The notes: generated by a model from the sequence alone, not told the origin. A stretch of DNA of 64,000 nt from Sordariomycetes sp. S80-01Y (GCA_037042185.1 JAXQJY010000027.1:2604001-2668000); one strand, 5' to 3'. Shown: positions 32,143-43,164, numbered from the stretch's first letter. Program-made: numbers and translations.

Positions 32143-33828
32143 ATGCGTCTTCTTTGCTGCGATGGCCCCGCCGCCGGGCTAACAGTCTTTACCGCCCTCG
32201 TCTTCGCCGCTGCCGTCTATCTGCTCCACGCCTCGACCCTCGATTTCGGCAGCTTCACCACCTCAAGCCCTCCCAACCTCGACTCCTGGGCCTACGTCCA
32301 CGTCGTCGAGCCCGAAGAGCCGCACTGGCCGTACCGCGTCTTCAAGTCCTCGCCGTGGACCCCGCCCAACGTCACCATCACGCGAAACCAGGGCGACCTC
32401 GCGCCGGGTTATTTGCTCCTCACGGCAAAGTCCCGCGGCAAACCCGTCGAGCTGGAGCAGAGCGCGCCCTGGATCTTGACCGATGACAATGAGCTCGTCT
32501 ACGCGCACAATGCGTCGCACGGGTCCAACAACCTGCGGCTCCAGGAGTATGAGGGGAAGCCGCACTTGACCGTGTGGCTTGGGGACAGCACCATCGGTCA
32601 CGGGTACGGCGAGCTCGTCATACTGGACGAGGAGTACAGCCATGTCAATGCGGGTTTCGACGCCCATATCAAGATGAATGGCGCGAAAACGAAGGAGGCG
32701 CCCGGCCTGATCGACTTCCACGAACAGGAGCTCACAAGTAGAGGCTCGGTCTACGTTTCCGTGTATAACAACACGCCCGTTGACTTGACGCCTGTAGGGG
32801 GCGTCGCGGATGGCTGGCTGGCTGACAGTCTCGTGTACGAATTCGATGTCAAAACCGGCGAGGTTCTCTTTACCTGGTCCGCCCTCGACCACATCCCCCT
32901 CGAAGCCTCCAACATCGACATGGTAACCTACATGGGCGAAGGTATCGGCGGGTCGCCGTGGGACCACTTTCATTTGAACTCCGTTCAGGAGATTCCGGGG
33001 GATAAACTCCTCATTAACAGTCGACATGCCTTTGCATTTTATCTGGTCGACAAGAAGACGGGGAATGTCGATTGGGAGTTGAGCGGAAGAGGCGAGGGTG
33101 GCGACTTCGGGCCTCTGGGCGAGGACGGCATGTTCAGCTGGCAGCATCACGCCAGAGCGGTCAACGTTACAGAGGAGAGAATGGTGGTGAGTCTTTTCGA
33201 CAATCACCACATGCAAGAGCTCAAACACACCACCCCTACCCGCGGTCTCCTCCTCGAATTCTCGCTGCCGCCGGACAAGAACAAACCGCCCAAGGTCCTG
33301 CGCAACATCCACGTCCCAGATGAACCCATCCACTCCGGCAGCCAGGGCAGTTACATTCCATACTTGGAAAACGGAAACCAGATGATCTGCTATGGTCCCA
33401 CGCCCGTGGTTCGAGAGTTCGGCCCCGACGGCGACGTCAGGTGGGAGGGCCGGTTCGGCCACGACGAGAAGGCGCAGAGCTACAGGGCTTTCAAGGAGGA
33501 GTGGCACGCCAGGCCCAAAGCCTGGGATCCCAGCCTCTTCGTCGCGAGAGTCGAGAAGGGTAAGAGACACGATCACGAGGGAGAGGAGGAGGAGAAGGGG
33601 GATGTAGAGCAATTGGAGCTGTACGTGAGCTGGAACGGCGCCACCGACGTGGACAGCTGGAACGTGTATACGCGGAAAATTGATGGGGCGTGGAGTAGGG
33701 CTGGGAGTGCGAAGAAGCAGGGGTTTGAGACTGTAATGAGGATCAAAGCCGAGGAGGGAATGTGTGTTGTCGTGGGCGCCGTCGAGGGGCGCGAGGAGGT
33801 AAGGAGGAGCAATGAGGTGTGCCGATAA
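32143..33828 (+). CDS. Arylsulfotransferase-family (ASST-like) membrane protein
   Basis: 561 aa, no intron. I chose ATG 32143; three bases upstream is only a GTG. A membrane segment at residues 11-28 (LTVFTALVFAAAVYLLHA) marks a signal anchor. The rest is a beta-propeller-like domain of the fungal Arylsulfotran_2 type. Typical segments are PGYLLLTAKSRGKP, a DNELVYAH strand, the GEVLFTWSALDHIPL blade, and the GSPWDHFHLNSVQEIPGDKL block. SWQHHARAV and SLFDNHHMQ follow. Bacterial ASST transfers sulfate between phenols using a histidine; the fungal proteins keep histidine-rich motifs but their reaction is not established. Potential N-glycosylation sites (NVTI, NASH, NVTE) fit an extracytoplasmic location. 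The opposite strand is open for 533 codons, an effect of codon bias. Confidence 0.85.
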   Translation: MRLLCCDGPAAGLTVFTALVFAAAVYLLHASTLDFGSFTTSSPPNLDSWAYVHVVEPEEPHWPYRVFKSSPWTPPNVTITRNQGDLAPGYLLLTAKSRGKPVELEQSAPWILTDDNELVYAHNASHGSNNLRLQEYEGKPHLTVWLGDSTIGHGYGELVILDEEYSHVNAGFDAHIKMNGAKTKEAPGLIDFHEQELTSRGSVYVSVYNNTPVDLTPVGGVADGWLADSLVYEFDVKTGEVLFTWSALDHIPLEASNIDMVTYMGEGIGGSPWDHFHLNSVQEIPGDKLLINSRHAFAFYLVDKKTGNVDWELSGRGEGGDFGPLGEDGMFSWQHHARAVNVTEERMVVSLFDNHHMQELKHTTPTRGLLLEFSLPPDKNKPPKVLRNIHVPDEPIHSGSQGSYIPYLENGNQMICYGPTPVVREFGPDGDVRWEGRFGHDEKAQSYRAFKEEWHARPKAWDPSLFVARVEKGKRHDHEGEEEEKGDVEQLELYVSWNGATDVDSWNVYTRKIDGAWSRAGSAKKQGFETVMRIKAEEGMCVVVGAVEGREEVRRSNEVCR

Positions 33829-33886
33829 TTTGTAGATAATTAGATCAACGTTAATAATGTTCAAGACAAGCGCAGGGAGCTTGGTG

Positions 33887-34252
33887 TTACCATTCTGACC
33901 TATAGATTTCGTTCAGAGTTCTCAAAGCGTAGCCTGCAACTTCGCCTCCCCCGGGGCTGCTGACCAGTCCACGGTTCTTTCGAATCAGTTCTCGATTCTT
34001 AAGATGATATTCCATTGGACGCCGTTCATCTAAACGGTCTTGTATTTCCACTAGAATCCTTTGTGGAAGATGTAATGCCCAGCCTTTTTTGCCTGATTTT
34101 GACCTCATGTCCTTGAAATCTGGGGCGTTGCTCAGCAGCAGTATCTCGCTTGCAAGCCCCCCACGCGGCGTTATTCTAGAGACTCGGGTATTGAGCGTTG
34201 TTGGGAATTTTATTTTGGGGTCAGGAGAGGCCCCTACTGCCGGATTATTCAC
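33887..34252 (-). CDS. Possible small hypothetical protein or gene remnant, 121 codons
   Basis: An open frame that lacks an ATG at its left limit (it opens on GTG); the first ATG is about 50 codons in. The C-terminal part looks protein-like (LPQRILVEIQDRLDERRPM, then a basic helix and a GGGEVAGYALRTLNEIY end). Base composition is less GC-rich than the neighbours. I do not recognise a family. It may be the last exon of a small gene or a decayed fragment. It converges with the ASST-like gene 58 bp away. Confidence 0.25.
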   Translation of the reverse strand: MNNPAVGASPDPKIKFPTTLNTRVSRITPRGGLASEILLLSNAPDFKDMRSKSGKKGWALHLPQRILVEIQDRLDERRPMEYHLKNRELIRKNRGLVSSPGGGEVAGYALRTLNEIYRSEW

Positions 34253-34427
34253 TGTCCTCGTAATCGTGGTGTATCGACATCCTTGAAGATTGACGGTCGA
34301 ACCTATTACTGCAGCCCAATGCGGCGTTGAACCCCCAGGATAGGTGCTGGGTCAAATTTTCCAGCCTCAGTTCGCCAGGCTAACCTCCCATCTAGATCGA
34401 AGTTCCACCTGCCGAAGGTGGTGGCCC

Positions 34428-36110
34428 TCAGTGGTGATTTGGCGATGGGCTATGCGACAACCCTACCGCAGACCCTTCAAGCTCCTGAGGCCGGTGGAAC
34501 GAGGCGCGCTTGTCCATCTCTGAATATGTATGTATCTCTACCCGCCGTTCCTCGCCTGACATCTCCGCGGCTTGGTCCGCGACGACGTCCTTGCCAGGCA
34601 CAACCCCCACATCGTCGACGTGCTGGCCGGGCAGCTCTCGAGATTCAGACGGCTCAGACGGAGCAGCGCCTGTCTTTAGAGCCTTTTGCTTTCTGCGTCG
34701 AATGAAGAAGGCTGCCCCGATGATTGCAAGGATGGCAACGACACCGCCCACGACGCTTCCTGCGATGACTGCGGTCTTGTTGACTCCGCCGCCGTCAGAG
34801 GTACCTCCGCTGTTACCTGCACCGTCCGTCTCGGAGGGAGAGGGTTCGTCGATGGACCACCTCCCTGTCGGCCAGGTCTGAGCAATCGACTCAGTTACAG
34901 AAGCGACGGCCATATCGCCGGCAGCACTGCAGTAGAAATCCCACACGTCGGATGCCGCGTCGTAGTCGTCGTCCGCCGCCGTCCCACATTTACTCTCGAT
35001 TTCGTCCGAGAACGACCTCCTGACGGTGGAGTCCATCTCAGTCTTGAGGCAGACACAGGAGGCCAGTGCTTGGGGTCCCTTTGGGCATCTCCAAGATGTT
35101 TGCTGCGGGCTGGACTTAACGCTGTATCATGTTTGCGTGCACTTTGCTGACTTACCCCTTGGACAGCTGACGAGAGGGCCGTTTGCGCGCACTCTCGAAG
35201 GGACCCGAACTGAGATAAAGCAGTTATGTAGTATGACACTGTCGAGGATCAGCATGATGCAAGACAGTTTACACATCAACGACTGACTGTCTCCTGGGGG
35301 CCCTCCAGGGCTTGAGAAACCCGACTCCCCCAAGCTGCCGCGCGCAAGATCGCAGTACTGGGAGAAGAACTCCGAGGCCGAGGTTGCATCCGCAGAGTTG
35401 GAGCACGAGTCCCGTATACCGCGACTGATGCTGGTCTCTATCCCGTACTTCACCCCTGGCTTGTCACAGACGCAAGGGCCATAGAGGCTCGCTTGGTCGG
35501 GACACTTCGTCTACGCCTTGTGTGTTAGAAGCTCCCAAAAGCTCGGTCCGCGAAGCGACGTAGCTACATGCTTCATCAACTCACCTCGTTCAGAACAGCT
35601 TTCCCGAGCGCCGAGCTTGCACATGGGGCCAGCCATCCCATCTCTGGCAGGTCAGTAATCATCAGGTCGAACCCCTTGGCGCCCGTGGGCAGGTCGAAGT
35701 CGATCTTGTAGTCGGGTGAGCAGTATTTCTCGAGAATTTGCGAAGCGCTGGCGCGGTCGGCGGTAGCCGATCGCCCGCAATACTCGTAAACCTCATATCC
35801 TATCGACGACGAGACTTCGTCGTGGAGCGTCGTGTCCGAGCAGATGCATCTTTGCAAATTCGTTGCCTCTTCGCGTCCGTTGCCACAGTTGCCATCTGAC
35901 TGTGTCTGATAGTCGATGACGGTGGTTAAAGCGCTGGCGGCACACACAGCCTGGGACGGCGTCAGTCCAGTTCGGGAGGGCCCGGGTCTTTAGACAGCGC
36001 ACCAGGACCGAGAACTCATCGATCTCGCTTATATATACGACCTCAGCTGCAAGTGCCTTGGAAAATGCCAGCAGCGTTAGGGCAAGGGGCAGCCTAAGCA
36101 GGCTCGTCAT
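34428..36110 (-). CDS. Cell-surface protein with three six-cysteine modules and one membrane helix
   Basis: Five exons: 36110-36039, 35950-35585, 35510-35288, 35238-35156 and 35102-34428, giving 472 aa. A signal peptide (residues 1-21) is followed by three homologous cysteine modules. Module cysteines are 27, 46, 59, 61, 82, 101; then 134, 149, 159, 161, 182, 199; then 237, 254, 264, 266, 287, 306. The CxC to fifth-cysteine spacing is exactly 20 residues in all three. Consensus landmarks are CA..AL, C(I/V)C, and a final YC. A Ser/Gly-rich linker, a membrane helix (358-381, AVIAGSVVGGVVAILAIIG then RRRKQK) and a cytoplasmic tail with SYSEMDK-like acidic stretches follow. The pattern is related to, but distinct from, the eight-cysteine CFEM domain. 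Such proteins may be receptors, wall sensors or adhesins; the function is unknown. Confidence 0.8.
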
Positions 36111-36661
36111 GGTAACCGTCTTTCGAGATCGGACGGTGTCGAGAAGTTATCGATCCCAAGTTCAGATCCTTGCGTAAGACCCGACACCCCATTAAAGCTC
36201 ACATATTCGGCAAGGCTCCGCAGCTGGCAGACTCACCTCCTGAGCAGCGAGCCTGTGAGCTGAAAAGTGCCAAGAGCACCTGAAGCCACGCCGTCGAATC
36301 GTACCGTTTGAAGTCAATACGAGATGATACGACGACTCAGAAGTAGTTAGACTGCATTTTGGTGGCCGCAACAGAGAAGAGGCTCACATTCGGTGATATT
36401 CCTTGCCATATTTAATCTCACACGAAATCGCTAGTAGTCAGAACCCTGGATTATAGTAGTAGCTTGAGAACCCACAGTCGCAGCATGGGGGAGACACCCG
36501 GGAACCTCCCCTTTCCTGGCGTGCCAAGCCACAAACACACTTATACAAAGAGCAGTACGTCCATGCAACGCGTTCAGAGACAATAACACACAGAACCTCT
36601 GTGCATCAACTAGTTAGAGCGAAAATGAAAAAGAAGAGGCACGGGATGGATTCCACCGAGC
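36111..36661. other. Upstream region of the cysteine-module gene
   Basis: About 0.55 kb between the gene start and the tRNA terminator. No gene is seen. Confidence 0.5.
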
Positions 36662-36673
36662 AAAAAGCAAAAA
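36662..36673 (-). terminator. RNA polymerase III terminator of the tRNA gene
   Basis: Two runs of five T on the minus strand (36673-36669 and 36666-36662) begin 4 bp after the tRNA 3' end. Confidence 0.7.
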
Positions 36674-36677
36674 TGAA

Positions 36678-36761
36678 CTCCCCCGGACAGGATCGAACTG
36701 TCGATCTCCCGATTGCATGTTATTAACAGTCGGACGCCTTAGCCAGCTGGGCCACAGGGGA
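36678..36761 (-). tRNA. tRNA-Asn (GTT) with a 10-nt intron
   Basis: Read on the minus strand it folds into a full cloverleaf. The acceptor stem is TCCCCTG paired with CGGGGGA, the D stem GCC/GGC, the anticodon stem TCCGA/TCGGG and the T stem GACAG/CTGTC. The discriminator is G, as in tRNA-Asn. Between the anticodon arms are 17 nt; taking 7 for the loop leaves a 10-nt intron at the usual place after base 37 (36723-36714). Anticodon GTT is at 36727-36725. The CCA end is not encoded. It lies 73 bp downstream of the oxidoreductase stop codon, on the same strand. Confidence 0.93.
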
Positions 36762-36834
36762 TATATGAGGCTTTGCAGGACCACATACGGAATATATTCT
36801 AGTCACCACAGCGCCGTCTACTGCGTTTCTTTAT

Positions 36835-38188
36835 TTATTGCCAAGGAACTGTGGCTTTCTTGTTGTGCGACTCTCGAGCCAGCTCAATGATTCTCAGCAC
36901 ATCCCTTGATTGGCTGGCCTTGACCTCCAATTCCCCTTTACCGTTGATCGCATCGGCGAGGCTCTCGTAGACACCCAGCCAGCGGCCAGTAACCGTCGGC
37001 ACTTCCCCCGTGTACTTCTTAGTCTCTGGATCGTACTTCTGTACGTTGGCGTCGAATTCTTTGTACGTCGTCAGAACGCCGCGCATAGCGTCTGACTCTT
37101 TGCCGAAGGCGGGGTCGAGCGGCTTGAGGCCCTGCGCAATCTGCTCTTCCTGGGGACAGGTGCTTCGTTGTTGCCACTGCATCACGACGGGTTAGCGAGG
37201 CACTTGCGCACAGGTGGGAGGGGTGTCACGGACCTTGACCCAGGAGCCTTCGGTTCCTCTGATGAGCTGCTTCAGCTGCTTCGCCATGGGTGTGACGACG
37301 CAAGTCTTGACAGTGACGAGAAGGTCCTTCTGATCCCCGCCGTACTGCAGAATGACGGTGAAGGAGTCTTCCACTTCGCTCTCGATCCCGCGCTGAGCAC
37401 GGAAGAAGGCAGTCACTGAAGCAGGACGACCGAAAAGCATGTAGGCTTGGTCGATGCTGTGGGTTCCTGCGAGATCAGTCAGCATCGGCATGAAAAGAAA
37501 GACGTCGAATATCTTACCGAGGCCAAAGCAGTGTCCAGCTCCAGGGGTGTATTCTTTCTGTGTCAACCTGCTCAACCAAGGGGGCGATTCGAAATCGTAG
37601 TGAAGCTCGGCTTCCATGATCTTCCCAAGGGCGTTCTGAGAAAGAAGCTTCTTCAAAGTCTGAAAGTCCGCATCCTATGTAATAGTCAGTGCTTGGAATT
37701 TCGCACTTCGCGTCTGGGGTTCACCAACCCAGCGACGATTTTGGAAGCAAGTCAAAATGAGGCCCTTTTCATCTGCCAGCTTGATCACCTTGTCGGCCTC
37801 CTCAGCCGACCTCGCAAACGGTTTGTCGACAATAGCTGGGAAATATCTCAGTATTCTTCTCATACTCTTCACTTTGATGGGTTCACTAACCGTGCTTGCC
37901 AGCCATAAGCGACTGCTCAGCAAACGAGGCGTGAGTGTCCGTGTGAGTCGCGACCACGACCAGCTGTATCTCCCTGTCGGCGAAGAAAGTCTCTGCCGTG
38001 CGGTGGTGGCGGACCTTTGGGAAGTCGACTGTGCAATGGGAGCCTGGCTTTGCCGACGAGGGATCGGCTGGTGCCTCAGCTCGCTGAAGGATCGCCACGA
38101 CCTCATAGTCGGGGATGGCGGTGATGAAGGGCAGGTGGAAGCTTTTGGCAGCAAAGCCATAGCCTACGACTCCGACCTTGATCGTCAT
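36835..38188 (-). CDS. Gfo/Idh/MocA family NAD(P)-dependent oxidoreductase
   Basis: Five exons: 38188-37891, 37835-37729, 37674-37518, 37466-37234 and 37176-36835, giving 378 aa. Introns are 55, 54, 51 and 57 bp; the 51-bp one stays open if unspliced. The N-terminal Rossmann fold carries VGVVGYGFAAKSFHLPF (GxGxxA-type). The next helix-strand holds VATHTDTHASFAEQSL, then the family lysine in DKPFARSAEEADKV (the usual EKP is DKP here). The C-terminal substrate domain includes HCFGLGTHSIDQAYMLFG with the conserved H-D pair. These enzymes oxidise or reduce sugars, inositols, trans-dihydrodiols or biliverdin; the substrate is not clear from sequence. It resembles the cytosolic enzymes related to E. 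coli YdgJ. Confidence 0.9.
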
Positions 38189-39062
38189 GTTGACACTACC
38201 TGCGGACGTGCCGTGATTTAAGTGATGAAATGTCGTGAAGGGGACTGAGTGGAATCAAGGATGCGCAAACCGAGAACCCGAACCGGAGCAAGCTTGATCA
38301 GAAAGATCGGGGATGAATCTTTTAGACCACAGTATCTGCCTTTATATATACCCATTTGCTACGGGAATTCAATGCTCAAACCACCACCTCTCGCGCCCCG
38401 CACCGTTGAGGCACCTCGCTGATGGAGGGGCACTTACACGTACACGGGCTCGGGGAGTAGCGGGGCCTACCCCGATGCCATTCCTTGACACGTCTTCTGG
38501 CGAACCAATGTCCAACATTTCTCCCATCCTGGTGTCAGCCAGTCGCGTTTGTCAGGTGACGACCCTGTAAGGTTGTATCATTGGGGAAACCGCACTGTGT
38601 ATGACGGCAGGCACTCCAAGACGTCATGCTCGACTCTCCGCTAGTGGCTTTCCCGCCTATTCTAAATAGCCGGAGGGATGAATTGTCGAAAACCGTACAC
38701 TCAGCCGACCAAAAGTCTATTCTGCTCCGCCGGTAGGTGCACAAGTGTCGCTAGTATGCCTGGTTTCTGACCCCCTCGAGCTGCGATCTCCCCATGCCTT
38801 TATCATTCAACTGCTACGATGTGTTGCGCCTGCGATGTAAAGACTTCACAAGCAGAGGAATGAGTTTTCCCCTGAAGACAGTTGTGAGGGGGCGATCTAA
38901 TTAACTGCCTTGTGACCCTGTTGCATGCTCTCACGGGTCGTTCCTAGCGACATTGATACGGTACGATTTGGGTTCTCTTTCCGGTATTTGTTGCCTGGAC
39001 ATACATTCAGTCCCGGATTCCGTTTCAATATTCGCCAAGCCTGACTTTGGACTAGGCGATTT
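38189..39062. other. Intergenic, 0.9 kb
   Basis: Promoter of the oxidoreductase gene and 3' flank of the HD gene. I see nothing else. Confidence 0.5.
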
Positions 39063-39740
39063 TCAAAATGCCGGGTTGACACCATCCCACCCCGGATTCT
39101 CCATATGAGCCCTGAGCAGTATCCCCGGCCAACTAGCACTGGGATGCTTCTGCGTGTTGGGCCAAGTCATACTGTCCACCGAGCCTACAATCTTGCCAGC
39201 TTGGCTGACGACTGCACCGGCTAACGCCTTCTCAACCTCAAGTCTCGGGAAATGCCTCTCGATCTCGCTGCAGTAGTTAAAAGCCCCCATTTCCGCACGC
39301 TTGCTTGCGCTGAAGTCCACGAGCACCCCTAGGCGGATCAGGCGAGAAAGGGGATCTATTCGTTCGGCGACGCCAGGGCTGGTATGCACCGCGATGGCTG
39401 TCCACACGCTGTGGCTATGCTCTTCGCTGGCTCCGTGGGAGAGGAGGTGGGCTTTGGCTGCATCGGCGCCTTCTACTTCGAAACGCTGTTCGCCGTCGTA
39501 AAGCTCGCTCGCCCCAAGGTCATGGCATATCGCAGCAACGAAGAGCAGCGGGAGCTTCGCTGGCGCGGCCCAGATGCTGCTTTCCTTTTCCGCAAGCCAC
39601 TTCGCAATGAGGTACACCCTCAGGCTGTGGTTCAAAATTGGCGCGGATAATGAGTCTTGTGCAAGTATGAATGCGCCGTGACTGGTTTCATCTTCTGGAA
39701 TACACCCCAAGACGAGGTCTGGGATGTGGGAAGCCTCCAT
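39063..39740 (-). CDS. HD-domain protein, cyanamide hydratase-like
   Basis: 225 aa, no intron. I chose the ATG at 39740 (MEASHIPDL). The metal-binding HD motif is complete: His38 (NHSLRVY), His73-Asp74 (ICHDLG) and Asp142 (VLVDFS). The segment FEVEGADAAKAHLLSHGA followed by VWTAIAVHTSPGVAERI is typical of the fungal HD family that includes cyanamide hydratase (Cah/Ddi2). Cyanamide hydratase converts cyanamide to urea, but many relatives with this architecture have unknown substrates. The protein is soluble and probably cytosolic. It is divergent from the MFS transporter gene with a 1-kb shared promoter region. Confidence 0.82.
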   Translation of the reverse strand: MEASHIPDLVLGCIPEDETSHGAFILAQDSLSAPILNHSLRVYLIAKWLAEKESSIWAAPAKLPLLFVAAICHDLGASELYDGEQRFEVEGADAAKAHLLSHGASEEHSHSVWTAIAVHTSPGVAERIDPLSRLIRLGVLVDFSASKRAEMGAFNYCSEIERHFPRLEVEKALAGAVVSQAGKIVGSVDSMTWPNTQKHPSASWPGILLRAHMENPGWDGVNPAF

Positions 39741-40765
39741 CACGTTGACCAGGGAGTTTGCTTGTTAGCGAGAGACTGGGTAAATTGTTGTTTTCCGGAG
39801 CAAGAGGGTTAACCTTATAAACAGTGAAGTGATAAGTAGTAGTTATATCAAAAAGTCTAAATTTGGGTTGGAAGTCCGAAAAGCGTGTTCTGCTATGAAT
39901 CGTATCAAACGGCTTGGTTAGAAACAGTGCTTATCAATCAATGAGGAGTCATCCCAGGTTTGGAGCACACCAGTGCCATCGCCGACCATTGTCATGTGCT
40001 CGATGCCTCTATGCTTCGTCCCAAGATCGAGCTGGTGCCAGAATAACTCACGTCCATGCCGAGGATTCAGAGCAGCTCACTCGAGTCAGTCCGCATTTTG
40101 TGAGTGATACTCATTGAATCTCGGAGTCATGAGATTCGGCGGCGCGGTGTCGGCATCGTCAGCGCGTTTCGCCCCACACCGGTCGGCCAGCGGCAACGTG
40201 TTCGCCAAGCACACTGACATTTGTAAAAGCCGCAGACTACTCGTTCTTAAGTGATCAAACTAGGTCCGCCCAGGTGAAATCTTTGACCGGCAAATTGGAC
40301 GACGCCACCCAGTACCAGGCATGCGGTCTTAAAGGGCAATATGGGACCCTTATCAGCCATAGAGAGCCCGCCCCAGCCCCGAGAACCGGACCCGCCAAGG
40401 CCGCTATAGTCCGATGAGATTCGTGGGAGTGGGCTTGCGGGACCAGCGACACATGGCTAAGAGAGCAAGTGTATACGAAAAGTTCGCGAGCTTATTGGAG
40501 AAGCGCACGCTGGCCTCGGCGGAGACTCCTCTCGCCGGTGGGCTGGTGGGCTTGACCCTTGGGGCCCCCTTGTTACATCCCCCACCACGATATCGGGCTG
40601 TCTCCGACACGGGGTTTGTCGCCCGAACTTTTCGCTATCTGCTTAAAGTCGTGGTCTCCCGCCGATCTCTTTGTGTTTCCCATCAACAACGTTGCGTTCT
40701 TGGTGAAGTTCTGATCGTGATCGTGATCGTTTCGGTGTGACATCTTTTGTGCCGTGACAGTGACC
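39741..40765. other. Divergent promoter region between HD and MFS genes
   Basis: No gene is seen. A short repeat of GATCGT units occurs near 40710-40730 in the MFS leader. Confidence 0.5.
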
Positions 40766-42463
40766 ATGGCCGCAACAACAAACTCTGAACCGCAACCGGC
40801 GGCATCAACCGAGATCGAAGCTCTCCCGCCGCAGGAGCCGATCGAGGTGAAGAAACCCGTTATCGAGAAGGATGACGCCAATGTCGAGACTGGCAGTATC
40901 GACGAGCCCGAAAAGGGCTACTACAGCAAGCTCTCCGTCTGGCTCATGGTCCTGTTCTCTGGCCTGGCCATTGGGAGTGATGGATAGTAAGACCTGGTGC
41001 TTCCCCGAGGCCGCAAAGCAATGCGCCGCCCTTCCCTACCTTTGATGATCAGTACAGAGCTCACACCCCGTGTTAGCAATGCTGCCGTGATTGGCAACCT
41101 TCAGCTATTGCTGAAGGTTATCTACCCCGATGCTTTGACCGACGAGATATACTCCCGCCTGAGCAATTCATTCTTGATTGGCATGATTATTGGCATGTTG
41201 TTCTTTGGTGTGATTGTCGATCAATTGGGACGTAAGACAGGTGCCGTTGCAACGACCATCTTGCTTGTGGTCGGTATCGCCATGTCTGCCGCAGCCAGTG
41301 GAAAGTCTGCTACCGGCCTCATCTGGATGCTTATCATCGCTCGTGGCGTTGCTGGAGTCGGGGCGGGTGGTGAATACCCGGTCTCTGGCGCCGGTGCTGC
41401 TGAAGCCACAGATGAATCTGGAAAGTATCGCAAGCACAGAGGCTTCATGTTCGCCATGCTGGCCACTCTGTCCGCATCCCTCGGCTACGTCTGGGCCGGT
41501 CTTGTGCCTTTGCTGCTCCTCCTCTGCGTCGGCCAGAAGGAGAGCAAGTACGAAATCGTCTGGCGCACTGCCTTTGCTCTGGGAGCTGTTCCTCCTTTGG
41601 GAATCTTCTGGTTCCGTCTCCGCATGGCCGTGGCCACGGCCTACCGCAAGTCGGCCATGCGCAAGCAAAAGGTCCCCTACGTTCTTGCCGTGAAGCGCTA
41701 CTATCGCCCCCTGATCGGTGTCGCCTCGTGTTGGTTCCTGTACAACTGGATCTCCATCCCCTTCGGTATCTTCAGCTCGACCATCATCTCGCGATCCAAC
41801 GCCGGCAACTCGCTTGTGAAGAACCTGGGATGGGGTGTCCTGATCAACTGCTTCTACCTGCCCGGTCCCTTCATTGGTGGTGTGCTGTCCGACAGGATTG
41901 GTCGTCGCAAGACCATGGCTCTTGGATTCATGCTGCAGGCATGCCTGGGCTTCATCCTGGGTGGTGCCATGGGCCCCGTGCAGTCGATCTTCCCGCTTTT
42001 CATTGTGTTGTATGGCATCTTCTTGACTCTGGGTGAGATTGGTCCTGGAAGGTAAGCGTGATTGCTCCGAGTCCGTGAGTGAAAGTGTCTAATGTGAACC
42101 AGTACTGTCGTTTTGACTGCCTCCGAGTGCTTCCCGACGTCCATCCGTGGACAGATGATGGGCTTCATCTCCGCCTGCTCCAAGGCCGGTGCCGCCATTG
42201 GCACTCAGGTCTTCACAGCCATCTTGAACTCCTATGCCAGCACCCCTGGCAAGGGTGACCAGGCTGCTTTCTTGATCGGATCGGGCTTCGCTGTGCTCGG
42301 CGCCCTCATCGCCTTCTTTGTGATCCCAGATGTGTCGCGCCGTCTCGACGAGGACGATGCCGCTTGGAAAGTTTACTTGGCGGACAATGGCTGGACTGCT
42401 GAATGGGGTGACAGCGAGACCAGGGACCCCAACGGCATTGTCATGAACCACGCCAGTGACTAG
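40766..42463 (+). CDS. MFS transporter, phosphate/glycerophosphodiester (Git1-like) group
   Basis: Exons are 40766-40986, 41077-42051 and 42103-42463 (introns 90 and 51 bp), giving 518 aa. I chose the ATG at 40766 in ACCATGG context. The first ~55 residues are a polar cytosolic tail. The splice junction restores SDGYNAAVIGN in the first helix. Family motifs include VDQLGRKTGA in loop 2-3, RGVAGVGAGGEYPVSGAGAA in helix 4, LSDRIGRRKT in loop 8-9 and ASECFPTSIRGQMMGF near helix 11. These match the subgroup with inorganic phosphate and glycerophosphoinositol permeases (Git1, Pho84 relatives). The actual solute is not determinable. The C-terminal tail is cytosolic. Confidence 0.9.
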
Positions 42464-43164
42464 GGACCAACCGTTGAGGAGGACCAATACGGTACGGAAA
42501 AGGGATTGAAGTAAACATGTGACGGGTTTGAAGATTCGAGAACGAGATAGTCGTGAAACAGATTTTTCTCCCATTAAACACAATTAAGTTGTTCCCACCT
42601 GCACCTTGGTGGACAGGGCAGGCAGGATCCGCCGTACCCGGAGCTCTGCTCCGCTGACACTTGCACCACCGCTGACCTGAAGGCCCTTTCACATGCCAGA
42701 CTCGGAGCGAGGTGAAGCCTGCCACGATCGCCACGTAGTTCCAACGCGAAAACCGGCACAAAGGCGCCTTGAGTGCGCGGCTAGGCAGCTTCATCCCCAA
42801 CCGTTGGAGACAATTGTTTGTGGAGGACTTTGATGGCCGCGCAGTCTCCGAGGGGAACGCTGTACAGCGCTAGCGACCAGGAGTGTGGCTGAGCAATAAA
42901 AACAGCGCCACATCTGGACGCAATGACGTTGCGTCTGCCCCGCTCTAGCTCCCTCCTTGTGGAAAGCTCGAGAGGTCTCAGGTTTGGGGCAATATCGTCG
43001 TCATGCCCGCATCGCTAGCAGAGAAACTCCTTTCAGCTACTCCTCAATAAAAGGCCCTTCGCATCTCCAGAACTGCCCTGTCACCCTGAGCAACTTTGAA
43101 ATCCTTTCACAACCTCAACAACGATCCTATCACATACCCCGCGATCACACACACATCCAACATC
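42464..43164. other. 3' flank of the MFS gene and promoter of vip1
   Basis: About 0.7 kb. A CAATAAAA sequence lies near 43045. No gene is seen. Confidence 0.5.

Noticed and set aside
32263-33864. 533-codon open frame on the minus strand opposite the ASST-like gene
   Set aside because: It lies antisense to a gene with clear family motifs, has no recognisable content, and reflects GC-biased third positions.
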